A DNA stretch of 64,000 bases, taken from positions 52,799 through 116,798 of the forward strand of contig CAZMMQ010000004.1 of the NCBI GenBank assembly GCA_964567435.1, written 5' to 3'. Positions 19,660-28,117 of this stretch are shown piece by piece. Positions within the stretch are counted from its first letter, which is position 1. Each line of letters opens with the position of its first letter. Made by a program: the position numbers and the translations under genes. Origin of the DNA: RFSX01 sp964567435. Its GTDB lineage: Bacteria; Bacteroidota; Bacteroidia; Chitinophagales; Saprospiraceae. The notes under the pieces were generated by a model. It was not told the origin of the DNA. It ran no database searches and saw nothing but the letters and a program-made list of their open reading frames with translations.

Positions 19660-19667
19660 TATCTTTG
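19660..19667 (+). promoter_or_regulatory. Putative -7 box (TATCTTTG) of ettA
   Basis: TATCTTTG matches TAnnTTTG and lies 26 bp upstream of the ettA start codon. No clear TTG was found at the -33 position. Confidence 0.45.
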
Positions 19668-19693
19668 TGCTATTCATAAATGCAGTTTGAAAT

Positions 19694-21367
19694 ATGTCAG
19701 ATAACAAGGTTATATTTTCTATGGAAGGGGTATCTAAAACTTACCCGCCTAAGAAGAAAGTGCTCAATAATATTTGGTTATCCTTTTACTATGGTGCTAA
19801 GATTGGAGTACTTGGATTGAATGGCTCAGGAAAGTCCAGTCTTTTGAAAATCATCGCTGGTCTGGAAACCAATTATGAAGGCAAAGTCACATTTGATAAG
19901 AATTATAAGATTGGTTATCTAGCTCAAGAGCCGGAATTGGATGAAACCAAGACTGTCAAAGAAGTTGTCCAGGAAGGTGTGCAAGAAATTGTAGATGTTG
20001 TTAATGCTTATAATGAAGTGAACAATAAGTTTATGGAGCCGATGAGTGATGACGAGATGAATAAACTTCTGGAGAAGCAAGGGGAATTGGCGGAAAAAAT
20101 GGAAATTCTCAATGCCTGGGAATTGGATCACACCCTAGAAGTAGCAATGGATAGTTTAAGGCTTCCACCTGATGATCAGAAAGTAAGTGTTCTATCCGGA
20201 GGAGAAAGACGTAGAGTGGCTTTGTGTCGCCTATTGTTGAGCAAGCCAGACATATTATTATTAGATGAACCCACCAATCACCTAGATGCTGAATCTGTGC
20301 ATTGGTTAGAAAAGTTTTTAGATAGCTTTCCAGGGACTGTAATAGCAGTTACCCATGATCGTTATTTTTTAGATAACGTGGCAGGTTGGATATTAGAGCT
20401 AGATAGGGGAGAGGGGATACCATGGCAGGGTAATTACAGTTCATGGTTAGAACAAAAGACAAATAGATTGGCACAAGAGGAGAAGCAAGAGTCAAAGAGG
20501 AAAAAAGCACTTCAGCGAGAATTGGAGTGGACAAGGATGAATGCCAAAGCAAAGCAGGCTAAAGGCAAAGCTAGATTATCTGCATACGATAAGTTGGCGA
20601 GCGAAGAATCTAAGGAGAAAGAAAAAAATCTTGAATTGTTTATTCCTCCAGGTCCAAGGCTTGGGGAAAAGGTGATAGAGTTAAGCAAGGTGACGAAGTC
20701 TTATGAGGGAAGAGTGCTGATAGATGATTTGAGTCTTTCTATTCCTAAGAATGCTATAGTAGGTATAATAGGTGCCAATGGTGTTGGGAAGTCAACGTTA
20801 TTCAGAATGATAATGGGTGAAGAAAATGCGGATTCTGGTAGTATTGATGTTGCCCCCACTGTTCAGCTGAGTTATGTAGATCAATCACATAAGGATTTAT
20901 TGCCAGATAAATCGGTGTTCGATATTATTAGCGGTGGTAATGATATTATTGTTGTAGGAAACAGAGAGGTAAATCCTAGGGCATATCTGAGTAAATTTAA
21001 TTTCCAAGGTCAAGATCAAGGTAAGAAGTTGGAGGTTTTATCTGGAGGAGAACGTAATCGAGTTCATCTTGCTATTACCTTGAAAGAGGGTGGTAATGTA
21101 CTCCTTCTCGATGAGCCTACTAATGATATTGACGTCAACACCCTAAGAGCACTAGAAGAAGCTTTAGAAAATTTTGCCGGGTGTATACTTGTTATCTCTC
21201 ATGACAGGTGGTTTATAGATAGATTGGCAACCCACATTTTAGCCTTTGAAGATGAGTCAAAGGTTAGATTTTTTGAAGGAAATTTTTCAGCATATGAGGC
21301 GAAACGTCGAGAAGAACTTGGAGATTTCAAACCTAAACGACCTCGGTTCAAAAGTCTGCTTAGTTAG
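19694..21367 (+). CDS. ettA: Energy-dependent translational throttle protein EttA (ABC-F ATPase)
   Basis: This 557-residue ABC-F protein binds the ribosomal E site and gates the first steps of elongation according to the ADP/ATP ratio. It contains two ABC domains without membrane segments. The first has Walker A (GLNGSGKSS) at residues 41-49, signature LSGGERRRVALCRLL and Walker B LLLDEPTNHLD. The second has Walker A (GANGVGKST) near 358, signature LSGGERNRVHLA and LLLDEPTNDID. A charged interdomain linker (about 245-300, with RELEWTRMNAKAKQAKGKAR) corresponds to the P-site tRNA interaction motif. The length and start (MSDNKVIFSMEGVSKTYPPKK) match the EttA family closely. Its 3' end overlaps the convergent coiled-coil gene by 8 bp. 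Confidence 0.95.
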   Translation: MSDNKVIFSMEGVSKTYPPKKKVLNNIWLSFYYGAKIGVLGLNGSGKSSLLKIIAGLETNYEGKVTFDKNYKIGYLAQEPELDETKTVKEVVQEGVQEIVDVVNAYNEVNNKFMEPMSDDEMNKLLEKQGELAEKMEILNAWELDHTLEVAMDSLRLPPDDQKVSVLSGGERRRVALCRLLLSKPDILLLDEPTNHLDAESVHWLEKFLDSFPGTVIAVTHDRYFLDNVAGWILELDRGEGIPWQGNYSSWLEQKTNRLAQEEKQESKRKKALQRELEWTRMNAKAKQAKGKARLSAYDKLASEESKEKEKNLELFIPPGPRLGEKVIELSKVTKSYEGRVLIDDLSLSIPKNAIVGIIGANGVGKSTLFRMIMGEENADSGSIDVAPTVQLSYVDQSHKDLLPDKSVFDIISGGNDIIVVGNREVNPRAYLSKFNFQGQDQGKKLEVLSGGERNRVHLAITLKEGGNVLLLDEPTNDIDVNTLRALEEALENFAGCILVISHDRWFIDRLATHILAFEDESKVRFFEGNFSAYEAKRREELGDFKPKRPRFKSLLS

Positions 21368-22091
21368 ATTTATTCGTTGGTTTTGTTTGACTTTTCTTTG
21401 CCTTCTTAGCTTTCTTGGATTTGGCTGATTTCTTGATAGTGGACTTTTTCTTCGTCGTAGTGAGTTCTCCTTGTTGAAGGAGCAGTGCTAACTTCTCCAA
21501 ATTGAGAGATTCTTTAATTTCAATTACCTCTTTCTTAGAACTTTGTGTTTCAAGTTGTTTGACCTTCTTTCGACACTTCTTTCTTTTCTTCTTGAGAGTA
21601 GAAATTTGAAGCATTGCTTCTTCCAGATCCGCCTCACATTGAGAATTATCTATCGTTGATTGTACAACTCTGATTTGTTCATCTTTTTGCTGCAGCATTA
21701 GGATAGCATGATCCAATTCTGCTTCAAGTTTTTTGACCTGTTTATTATCGTCTCCTTTGGATTTATTGGATTGTTGTTCTTTAAGGCTAGCCTCAAGATC
21801 ATCTGCTTTAGCTTTCCAATGTTTGATTTCTTTCTCTTGGGCAGAAGTTATTATTTCTGGCAGTGCAGTTGTTCTTCTAAGTTTGGATATTTCTTCGGAT
21901 TTTTTGCGTAATTCGTTTTTTGCATCGCTACTAAAAGAATTGAATTTGGATAGTAATTCTTGCAATGCAGCCTTATCACTACGAGATTCTAACTCAAGCT
22001 GGTTGAGCCTGGATTTATTCTGACCTTGCAACAACCAAGCAAGCAAGGCACCTCCAATAGTGGCGCAGATATAGTAGATTAAGGGTGACAT
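21360..22091 (-). CDS. Membrane-anchored coiled-coil protein with Lys-rich tail
   Basis: This 243-residue protein has one N-terminal transmembrane helix (about residues 4-20, PLIYYICATIGGALLAWLL), a long charged coiled coil (about 25-215) and a strongly basic C-terminal tail with repeats of KKS/KKA (about 213-243). I do not recognise a named family. The layout (membrane anchor, coiled coil, basic tail) repeats that of the large repeat protein at 24820-27098, and it lies at the end of the same gene cluster. It is separated from the upstream gene by a terminator-like hairpin, so it is probably transcribed on its own. The basic tail could bind nucleic acid or ribosomes; this is inference. Confidence 0.7.
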   Translation of the reverse strand: MSPLIYYICATIGGALLAWLLQGQNKSRLNQLELESRSDKAALQELLSKFNSFSSDAKNELRKKSEEISKLRRTTALPEIITSAQEKEIKHWKAKADDLEASLKEQQSNKSKGDDNKQVKKLEAELDHAILMLQQKDEQIRVVQSTIDNSQCEADLEEAMLQISTLKKKRKKCRKKVKQLETQSSKKEVIEIKESLNLEKLALLLQQGELTTTKKKSTIKKSAKSKKAKKAKKSQTKPTNKSN

Positions 22092-22123
22092 CCTAACTAT
22101 TAAATTACAACAGCAATTTAAAT

Positions 22124-22160
22124 GTAAAAAGGCTGCCCTCGCATGAAAGCAACCTTTTAA
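22124..22160 (-). terminator. Terminator after the HU-like/HhH gene
   Basis: On the minus strand AAAAGGTTGC pairs imperfectly with GCAGCCTTTTT and is followed by Ts. It lies about 30 bp after the stop at 22189. Confidence 0.65.
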
Positions 22161-22188
22161 AGTCTAATTTGTAAAGCTTTTTGCTTTA

Positions 22189-23700
22189 TTATTTTCCTCC
22201 GTCCAACTTATCTTGAAGGACTTTCAATTTATCCCATTCTCCAGCTGCTGCTAGAGTAGATTGTTGTGGCCAGCTCTTAGGATCATGCATTTGAAATTTA
22301 GGCCCTGCATCAACCAATACTTTCTTAATTTCCTCAAACTTGCTATTTGCTAGACTCTTGAAAGTACTGATACCAGCATTGGTTAACAATTCAGCAATTT
22401 TTGGTCCTATGCCCTCAATCTTAGTCAAATCATCTTTTTTGATTCCTGGTGATGCAGTAGTTTTTGTTACTTTCTTACTAGTTACCACTGTTGGCTTGGC
22501 AGTAACTTCAGTTCTAGACCCATCAGTAACTTCTCTTCTTTCTACTACTCTTGCGCTACCACTATTTGTAGTTGTCCCAACAACTTTTCTGCTCGTTTCT
22601 TTAGTAGACATTTTCATGAGCATTTTTTGCAGCGTCTTCATGTCATAACCTTTCACGACTTCTACTTCTTTGATAATCTCTACTGGGACTTCTTTGACGA
22701 CTACTTTATTTTTCTTTGCCTTCCAAGCATTTAAGTCAGTAGTCAGTGCCTTATTGGCATCTTTTAGTTTAGCAATTTGCTTTTGCAGTCTTTCGTATCC
22801 AGTAGCTGCTGTCTTAGCAGTAGCTACTGTCTTTTCGTTTTTCTTGATTTTAGCCTTCAAAACATCTAGTTCCTTTGTCAGTTTAGCCATCGCTTTTTCA
22901 TCACGCCTAACCACTTCTCTAATGTTGGTTATTTCCTTCAATATTGGAGTAGGAACTGTTTCTTTTACTTTGACTTCTTTAATTACAGACTTTTCAACAA
23001 TAACTGGTACCTCTTTTATGACATCGACTTCTTTGATTTTTTCTACTGTTTTCAAAACAGGTACAGGTACTTTCTTGACTACTTCCTTAATGATTTCTAC
23101 TTCTTTGATTTTTTCTACTGGTACCTCTTTTATGACTTCAACCTTTTTGATTTTCTCCTTAATTTTGGTAACAGGTACTTTTTTTGTGACGGTTTTAAGT
23201 TTCACTTTTTCTTGAATCTGTATCACTGGTACTTCAACCTTAACCTCTTTAATGACCTCTTTAATCACAGGCACAGGTACTTTCTGAACTACCTTTTTGA
23301 TTTTTACGATTTCTTTGGTCTGTATTACTGGAACTTCTTTAATGACTTCCTTGATGACTTCCTTGATTTGAATGACAGGCACCTCCTTAATTACCTCTAC
23401 CACTTTTATTTTTTGCTCCTTCTTATAAACAGGAATGTTTTTCTTTATCTCAACAGGCTTAAGTTTCTCTACAGTTTTGTATGCCTTTACTGCCTTTTGA
23501 TTGACCACTTTAACTGTTTTGATTTTTGGTTTGCCTGGGACAGCAACTGCTTTTTCTTTAGTTGTTGTCAGTTTGGCCGTAGACTGACTTCTCCAGACTG
23601 GAGATTGCTTGAGGATGGCCTCATAAGCTTTGGTTGCTTTGTCTATGGAGATACCTGCTTTTTTTGATACCTCTTTAATTAATTTTGATCTTTCTATCAT
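22189..23700 (-). CDS. HU-like N-terminus, IKEV-repeat coiled coil and C-terminal HhH module
   Basis: This 503-residue protein has no signal peptide or membrane segment. Residues 1-30 (LIKEVSKKAGISIDKATKAYE) resemble the first two helices of HU/IHF DNA-binding proteins. Residues about 60-265 are a run of short repeats built on V-I-K-E-V-P-V and K-I-K-E-V units. A regular coiled coil follows (about 265-335), then a Ser/Thr-rich linker. The last 81 residues (423-503) form an HhH module: DDLTKIEGIGPKIAELL, then AGPKFQMHDPKSWPQQ, then LQDKLDGGK. The same module ends three other proteins in the window. DNA binding is likely from the HU and HhH parts, but the function is unknown. The upstream gene ends in its own terminator, so this gene has its own promoter. 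Confidence 0.8.
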   Translation of the reverse strand: MIERSKLIKEVSKKAGISIDKATKAYEAILKQSPVWRSQSTAKLTTTKEKAVAVPGKPKIKTVKVVNQKAVKAYKTVEKLKPVEIKKNIPVYKKEQKIKVVEVIKEVPVIQIKEVIKEVIKEVPVIQTKEIVKIKKVVQKVPVPVIKEVIKEVKVEVPVIQIQEKVKLKTVTKKVPVTKIKEKIKKVEVIKEVPVEKIKEVEIIKEVVKKVPVPVLKTVEKIKEVDVIKEVPVIVEKSVIKEVKVKETVPTPILKEITNIREVVRRDEKAMAKLTKELDVLKAKIKKNEKTVATAKTAATGYERLQKQIAKLKDANKALTTDLNAWKAKKNKVVVKEVPVEIIKEVEVVKGYDMKTLQKMLMKMSTKETSRKVVGTTTNSGSARVVERREVTDGSRTEVTAKPTVVTSKKVTKTTASPGIKKDDLTKIEGIGPKIAELLTNAGISTFKSLANSKFEEIKKVLVDAGPKFQMHDPKSWPQQSTLAAAGEWDKLKVLQDKLDGGK

Positions 23701-23757
23701 TCTTTTGTTGTGTGGAGTTTTGATAATTATTTGGATAAGGAAAAAATCTGCGCAAAA

Positions 23758-23787
23758 TTAAAAAAAGGCAGCTTAATGCTGCCTTTC
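23758..23787 (-). terminator. Terminator after the P-domain/HhH gene
   Basis: The stem GGCAGC-TTAAT-GCTGCC, read on the minus strand, is followed by a run of seven Ts. It lies just after the stop at 23795 and separates that gene from the HU-like gene. Confidence 0.85.
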
Positions 23788-23794
23788 TTTATTC

Positions 23795-24796
23795 TTATTT
23801 TCCTCCATCTAATTCGTCTTGGAGTTTTTCTAATTCTTTCCATTTGCCATCAGCAGCCAATCGACTTTGGCGAGGCCACGAGCCAGGATCATGCATTGTA
23901 TATCGAGGTCCTGCTGCTTCTAATATCTTTTTAATATCTGCAGGCTTAGAATTCGCAAGTGCTTCAAAAGTAGGGATACCTCCTTCGTGAAGTAGTTGTT
24001 TAATTTTAGGACCTATTCCCTCTATTTTGGTTAAGTCATCTGGTTTGCCTGAGCTTTTTGGTGCTGCTTTTTTCTTAGCCGCCCCAGTCGTTGTTTTTAC
24101 ATTGATTCCCCAAGCTACGAGCTTACCTGCATCACCCTTAAGAGAGTCAGATACTTCAATTGTCCATTTCCCCTTCGCTGTTTCTCCTATCATGGCTTTG
24201 AGGTCATCGGTAGAATACTTCTTTTTGAGATTGACTTGAGAGCCTCCAGTTTTGTTATGTAGGTTGATTGATTTACCTGAAGGTGAGGTTAGTGTACAAG
24301 TAAGGTCGCCAATGTGGCTGTGCGCTATATCTACATGTGCAGTCATAGAAGCAATTTTTCCTCCTTGATGGCATACTTGCACACTTTTCAATGTTTCATT
24401 ATCATCTATGAATACCTCAGTCTTCTTAGAATTTGCCAGATGTAAATGTAGTGTCCAATCTTCTATAGTTCCGCTGTCCTTAGCACCAGAATCTACAACT
24501 CTTAAAGACCACTCTCCTTTACTTTTACCACCAGCAAATGCTGACATGATGTCGCCATTAAAATGCTTTGATAAATTTTTGCCAGGCTGTCTGTTTGGAC
24601 TGTGTAATGTTTTCTTTTGACCTTCTGGGCCTGTAAGTTCAACAGATAAGTCCCCAGTAAAAGGATGCTTAATATTTACATGAACATCCACAGCTTTTAC
24701 AGTCAGATTTCTACTTACTTGAATTCTATCAACCAACCCATTTGGATCATTATCTGGTACTGCCAATTTGATGACACGTTTCTTTGAGTACTTCAT
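23795..24796 (-). CDS. Cytoplasmic protein with two P/Homo-B domains and a C-terminal HhH module
   Basis: This 333-residue protein contains two tandem domains of the proprotein-convertase P (Homo B) type. The first (about residues 5-120) has HPFTGDLSVELTGPEG and GEWSLRVVDSGAKDSGTIEDW. The second (about 125-232) has HSHIGDLTCTLTSPSG and GKWTIEVSDSLKGDAGKLVAW. A Lys/Ala-rich linker (KKKAAPKSSGK) leads to the 81-residue HhH module (253-333). P domains normally occur in secreted proteins next to proteases; here there is no signal peptide, no protease and no T9SS tail, so the protein appears cytoplasmic. The start lies 24 bp after the stop of the large repeat protein, which suggests co-transcription. 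Function unknown. Confidence 0.85.
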   Translation of the reverse strand: MKYSKKRVIKLAVPDNDPNGLVDRIQVSRNLTVKAVDVHVNIKHPFTGDLSVELTGPEGQKKTLHSPNRQPGKNLSKHFNGDIMSAFAGGKSKGEWSLRVVDSGAKDSGTIEDWTLHLHLANSKKTEVFIDDNETLKSVQVCHQGGKIASMTAHVDIAHSHIGDLTCTLTSPSGKSINLHNKTGGSQVNLKKKYSTDDLKAMIGETAKGKWTIEVSDSLKGDAGKLVAWGINVKTTTGAAKKKAAPKSSGKPDDLTKIEGIGPKIKQLLHEGGIPTFEALANSKPADIKKILEAAGPRYTMHDPGSWPRQSRLAADGKWKELEKLQDELDGGK

Positions 24797-24819
24797 TTGT
24801 GATTTATAATTTTATTTGT

Positions 24820-27098
24820 CTATCTACCTCCGTCAAGTTCGTCTTGCAATTTTTTCAATGCATCCCACTTGCCTGCGGCAGCAAGTTTAGATTGCTTTGG
24901 CCATGAACCTGGGTTATGCATTTTATATCTAGGTCCACCTTTTTCAAGAATTCCTTTAAGTACTGTTATTTTAGCTTTACCTAATTCTGCAAAAGTTTTA
25001 ATACCACCAGCATTAAGTAGTCCAGCAATCTTAGGCCCAATACCTTCAATTTTAGTAAGGTCATCTTTTTTAGCTTTTACCTTAGCTGTCACTTTTTTAG
25101 CCGTTGTTTTCTTAACTGGAGCCTTTTTCTTAGGTGCGGCTTTTTTAGCTATTGTCTTCTTAACTGCGGCCTTCTTTTTAGGTGTGACTTTTTTAGCAGT
25201 TGTCTTTTTAGCTGTAACCTTCTTTTTAGGTATAGCTTTTTTAGCAGTTGTCTTTTTAGCAGTAGCTTTCTTCTTTGTAGTTTTTTTAGCTGTAGTGCCT
25301 GATATTGTTTTAGCTTCTCCAACAACCTTTGTTTCGCTCACAATTTCTCGAGACTCTTCTACAGCTTCCATGTTTGACATCATATTGGCAAGTGCTGCAA
25401 AATCTATTGTCTTAGTGACCTCTACTTCTTTTATAATCTCGATAGGCACCTCCTTGATAACTTCTATTTCCTTAATTACTTCGACCTCTACCGTCTTAGG
25501 CTTCGCTTTTAGTTTAGCATTGAGATCTTTCTTCTCATTTTCCCAATTGCTTGCTTTGCTGCTCCAAGTGGTTTTATACTTGTCGTAGTCTCGTTCAAGA
25601 TTTGAAAATTTCTCCTTCCATTCCTTAAGCTCTTTGTCGTTGATCACTTCCTTAATGACCTCTACTTCTTTGATGACCTCTACAGGTTTCTCAACTATTT
25701 TTTCGACCTCTACTTCTTTAATGACCTCTACAGGTTTCTCAACAATCTTTTCAACTTCTACTTCTTTGATAATTTCGTTGACGATTTCAATTTCTTTTAC
25801 AACTTCTACTGGAACTTCTACTGTTTTTTCCACAACTTTTTCGACCTCCTTAATAACTTCTACTTCCTTGATGACTTCTACTTCCTTGATGACTTCCACT
25901 GGTTTCTCAACAATCTTTTCTACTTCCTTGACGACTTCTACTTCCTTGATGANNNNNNNNNNNNNNNNNNNNNNNNNNNNNNNNNNNNNNNNNNNNNNNN
26001 NNNNNNNNNNNNNNNNNNNNNNNNNNNNNNNNNNNNNNNNNNNNNNNNNNNNACTGGTTTCTCAACAATCTTTTCTACTTCCTTGACGACTTCTACTTCC
26101 TTGATGACTTCTACTGGTTTCTCAACAATCTTTTCTACTTCCTTGACGACTTCTACTTCCTTGATGACTTCTACTGGTTTCTCAACAATCTTTTCTACTT
26201 CCTTGACGACTTCTACTTCCTTGATGACTTCCACTGGTTTCTCAACAATCTTTTCTACTTCCTTGATGACTTCTATTTCCTTAATGACTTCCACTGGTTT
26301 CTCAACAATCTTTTCTACTTCCTTGACGACTTCTACTTCCTTGATGACTTCTACTTCCTTAATGACTTCCACTGGTTTCTCAACAATCTTTTCTACTTCA
26401 ATTTCCTTAATGACTTCATTAACAATTTCAATCTCTTTGATAACCTCTATCGGTTTCTCCACTATTTTCTCAACCTCTTTGATGACTTCTACAGGCTTTT
26501 CTACTTCTTTGATAACCTCCACTTCTTTGATCACTTCCACTGGTTTCTCAACTATTTTTTCGACTTCCTTAATCACTTCGACAGGTTTCTCTACGATCTT
26601 TTCTACTTCTACTTCTTTGATGACTTCCACCTCTTTAACGACTTCCACTTCTTTGACGACTTCCACTTCTTTGATAACCTCCACTTCTTTGACGATTTCC
26701 ACTTCTTGTACGACAGGCACTTCTTTTATCACTTCTATTTCTTTGAAGACTTCTTTTGGTTTAGCACTTAACTGACTCGTGTAAGATTTTTTCTCAGTCT
26801 CCCATGAAGTTAGTTTAGAATTCCAGCTACTTTGCTCTGATTCATATTTAGAATTAAGCGCACTGTATCTTGACTCGTAACCGTTGTAATCTGATTGTAG
26901 CTTATTATATTTTCTTCTGGTGGTTTCCAATTCTTCATTAACACCAAAGAATTTAGATTTCATCCAGCTCCAAGCACCAAACCACCCAAGTAACCAAGCT
27001 CCCAGCATAAGTAATAAAGGAAGTAAAATGCACCAAGGACATCCAAATAGACCTGCACCGAATGCGAATAAATGTGGAGTAATTATAGAAAGAGTCAT
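24820..27098 (-). CDS. Membrane-anchored IKEVEV-repeat coiled-coil protein with H1-like tail and HhH module (spans assembly gap)
   Basis: The N-terminal part (27098 to the gap) has a hydrophobic region of about 40 residues that could form one or two membrane helices, a coiled coil (about 50-110), then a long run of 20-residue repeats of the form VIKEVEVVKEVEKIVEKPVE. After the 100-N gap the same repeats continue, followed by a coiled coil, a Lys/Ala/Thr-rich tail of about 75 residues (repeats of AKKTTAKK and PKKK) like histone H1-type bacterial proteins, and the 81-residue HhH module ending LDGGR. The two parts are out of frame only because the gap length is nominal, so I read them as one protein of at least 750 residues. 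Two separate genes remain possible. It follows the OmpA-like gene by 31 bp. Confidence 0.75.
25953..26052. other. Assembly gap of 100 Ns
   Basis: The gap lies inside 60-bp tandem repeats, and identical repeat sequence flanks both sides. The round length suggests a placeholder, so the true number of repeats is unknown. Confidence 0.97.
26053..26352 (-). repeat. Tandem 60-bp coding repeats (IKEVEV units)
   Basis: At least five consecutive 60-bp units, each beginning ACTGGTTTCTCAACAATC on the plus strand, run from 26053, with only a few base changes between them. Diverged units continue to about 26720 and on the other side of the gap. Each unit encodes 20 residues. Confidence 0.92.
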
Positions 27099-27129
27099 TG
27101 TAGTTTTATTTAATGTTTGTTTTTCGAAT

Positions 27130-27990
27130 TTATTTTAATGTAACCTCGACACGACGATTTTTAGCCATGTTTTGAGGCGTATCATTTGGTGCTATTGGTT
27201 GATTTGGACCAAATCCATTTGTATCCATAGAGTTCAATGGTACACCACCATTTGTCATAATATAATTCTTGACATCATTTGCTCTGTTTTGCGATAAGGT
27301 GATATTTGCTGCTAAATTACCTGCATTATCGGTATGACCATCAACGTCTAATTTTGACCCAGGGACATGATCTAGATAGTAAAATAGGTCTGCAAAGTCT
27401 TGCCTATGCTGTGATGTAATATTAGGTGTATCAGATCCTGTAGCAAAGTATAGCATCATTGGCTTTCCATAGAGTCTGTCTTTAATAGCGGCTAATCTAG
27501 AAGAATCATCCTTCTTGTCAGAGAAAGCTAACTCGATACCTCTTCTAAGTGTATCACCTTTATAACAATTATCGGATATTCTTGAAGTAATATCTAGTTG
27601 ATTGGAGGATACTTGCTTAGACTCAAGCCATGACTTAACATCATCAGCTCTTGCTAGTCCCAGATTGGGAAGAAGATTATGAGTATTTGTTTCTAAAGTA
27701 TCATAGAGACCTGTAATCGTTAGGGATCTATCATTGTTATTTTTAAGATAATTGGCAACCTTATCAATTGCTGCATTGACGTCTGTATATCTTGTTAGAT
27801 GGTTGAAGTTCGATCTTCTGAAGTGGACATTTTGGTCAATGTCAAAAATATCATGTGATCCATCACTCACTTCCCAATCTCCACAAGTATCGACAGGTAT
27901 GGGAGGAGCGCAAATAAATTTTCTGCAAAGAAAATATCCTATTATCATCCAGATTAAAAGCAGGATGAAGAATATCCAAAAATATTTCAT
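27130..27990 (-). CDS. Membrane-anchored protein with two OmpA-like domains
   Basis: This 286-residue protein has a transmembrane helix at about residues 4-22 followed by FLCRKFICAPP. A degenerate OmpA-like domain follows (about 48-165; ITGLYDTLETN, LGLARADDVKSWL). A second, canonical OmpA C-terminal domain lies at about 175-286: LYFATGS, DVDGHTDNAGN, LSQNRANDVKNYI, GFGPNQPIAPN and KNRRVEVTLK. OmpA domains bind the diaminopimelate of peptidoglycan through an Asp and an Arg, and matching residues are present (TDNAG and NRR). The single helix predicts an inner-membrane anchor with the OmpA domains in the periplasm. It stands immediately before the membrane-anchored coiled-coil gene, so the two products may act together. 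Confidence 0.85.
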   Translation of the reverse strand: MKYFWIFFILLLIWMIIGYFLCRKFICAPPIPVDTCGDWEVSDGSHDIFDIDQNVHFRRSNFNHLTRYTDVNAAIDKVANYLKNNNDRSLTITGLYDTLETNTHNLLPNLGLARADDVKSWLESKQVSSNQLDITSRISDNCYKGDTLRRGIELAFSDKKDDSSRLAAIKDRLYGKPMMLYFATGSDTPNITSQHRQDFADLFYYLDHVPGSKLDVDGHTDNAGNLAANITLSQNRANDVKNYIMTNGGVPLNSMDTNGFGPNQPIAPNDTPQNMAKNRRVEVTLK

Positions 27991-28021
27991 TTCGTTTTGT
28001 TAAGTATTGTTGATTGTAATC

Positions 28022-28117
28022 CTATACCAGACCACAAATAAATTTATGACAAAGCCAAAGTCCTATAGCGAGATATATCAGTAATAGAATCGCCCAGAAC
28101 CACCATTTTGATTTCAT
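28022..28117 (-). CDS. Small membrane peptide, 31 residues
   Basis: A short ORF with ATG at 28117 reads MKSKWWFWAILLLIYLAIG and ends in LCHKFICGLV. It is nearly all one transmembrane helix. It resembles the first 30 residues of the following OmpA-like protein (MKYFWIFFILLLIWMIIG ... LCRKFICAPP), including the KFIC motif. It ends 31 bp before that gene's start. It may be a real small membrane protein or the surviving start of a duplicated OmpA-like gene. Confidence 0.5.
   Translation of the reverse strand: MKSKWWFWAILLLIYLAIGLWLCHKFICGLV

Larger units (their letters stand above)
18745..19693. other. Intergenic region, about 950 bp, upstream of both flanking genes
   Basis: This region holds the 5' leader of the giant gene, with a perfect GATCTC/GAGATC hairpin at 18775-18791, and the ettA promoter at the other end. 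A minus-strand frame of 90 codons (18978-19250) encodes a basic sequence I do not recognise; it has a Lys/Ser-rich low-complexity end and I do not call it a gene. A REP-like CCCTGAGC...TCGAACGGG sequence lies at 19390-19410. The rest shows nothing. Confidence 0.5.

Noticed and set aside
25953..26352. CRISPR-like array of 60-bp repeats
   Set aside because: The repeats are contiguous with no unique spacers and code a regular 20-residue protein repeat.
22340..26775. Plus-strand frames of Ser/Thr/Phe-rich sequence opposite the KEV repeat proteins
   Set aside because: They are the antisense reading of the repeats and show no start signal or domain.
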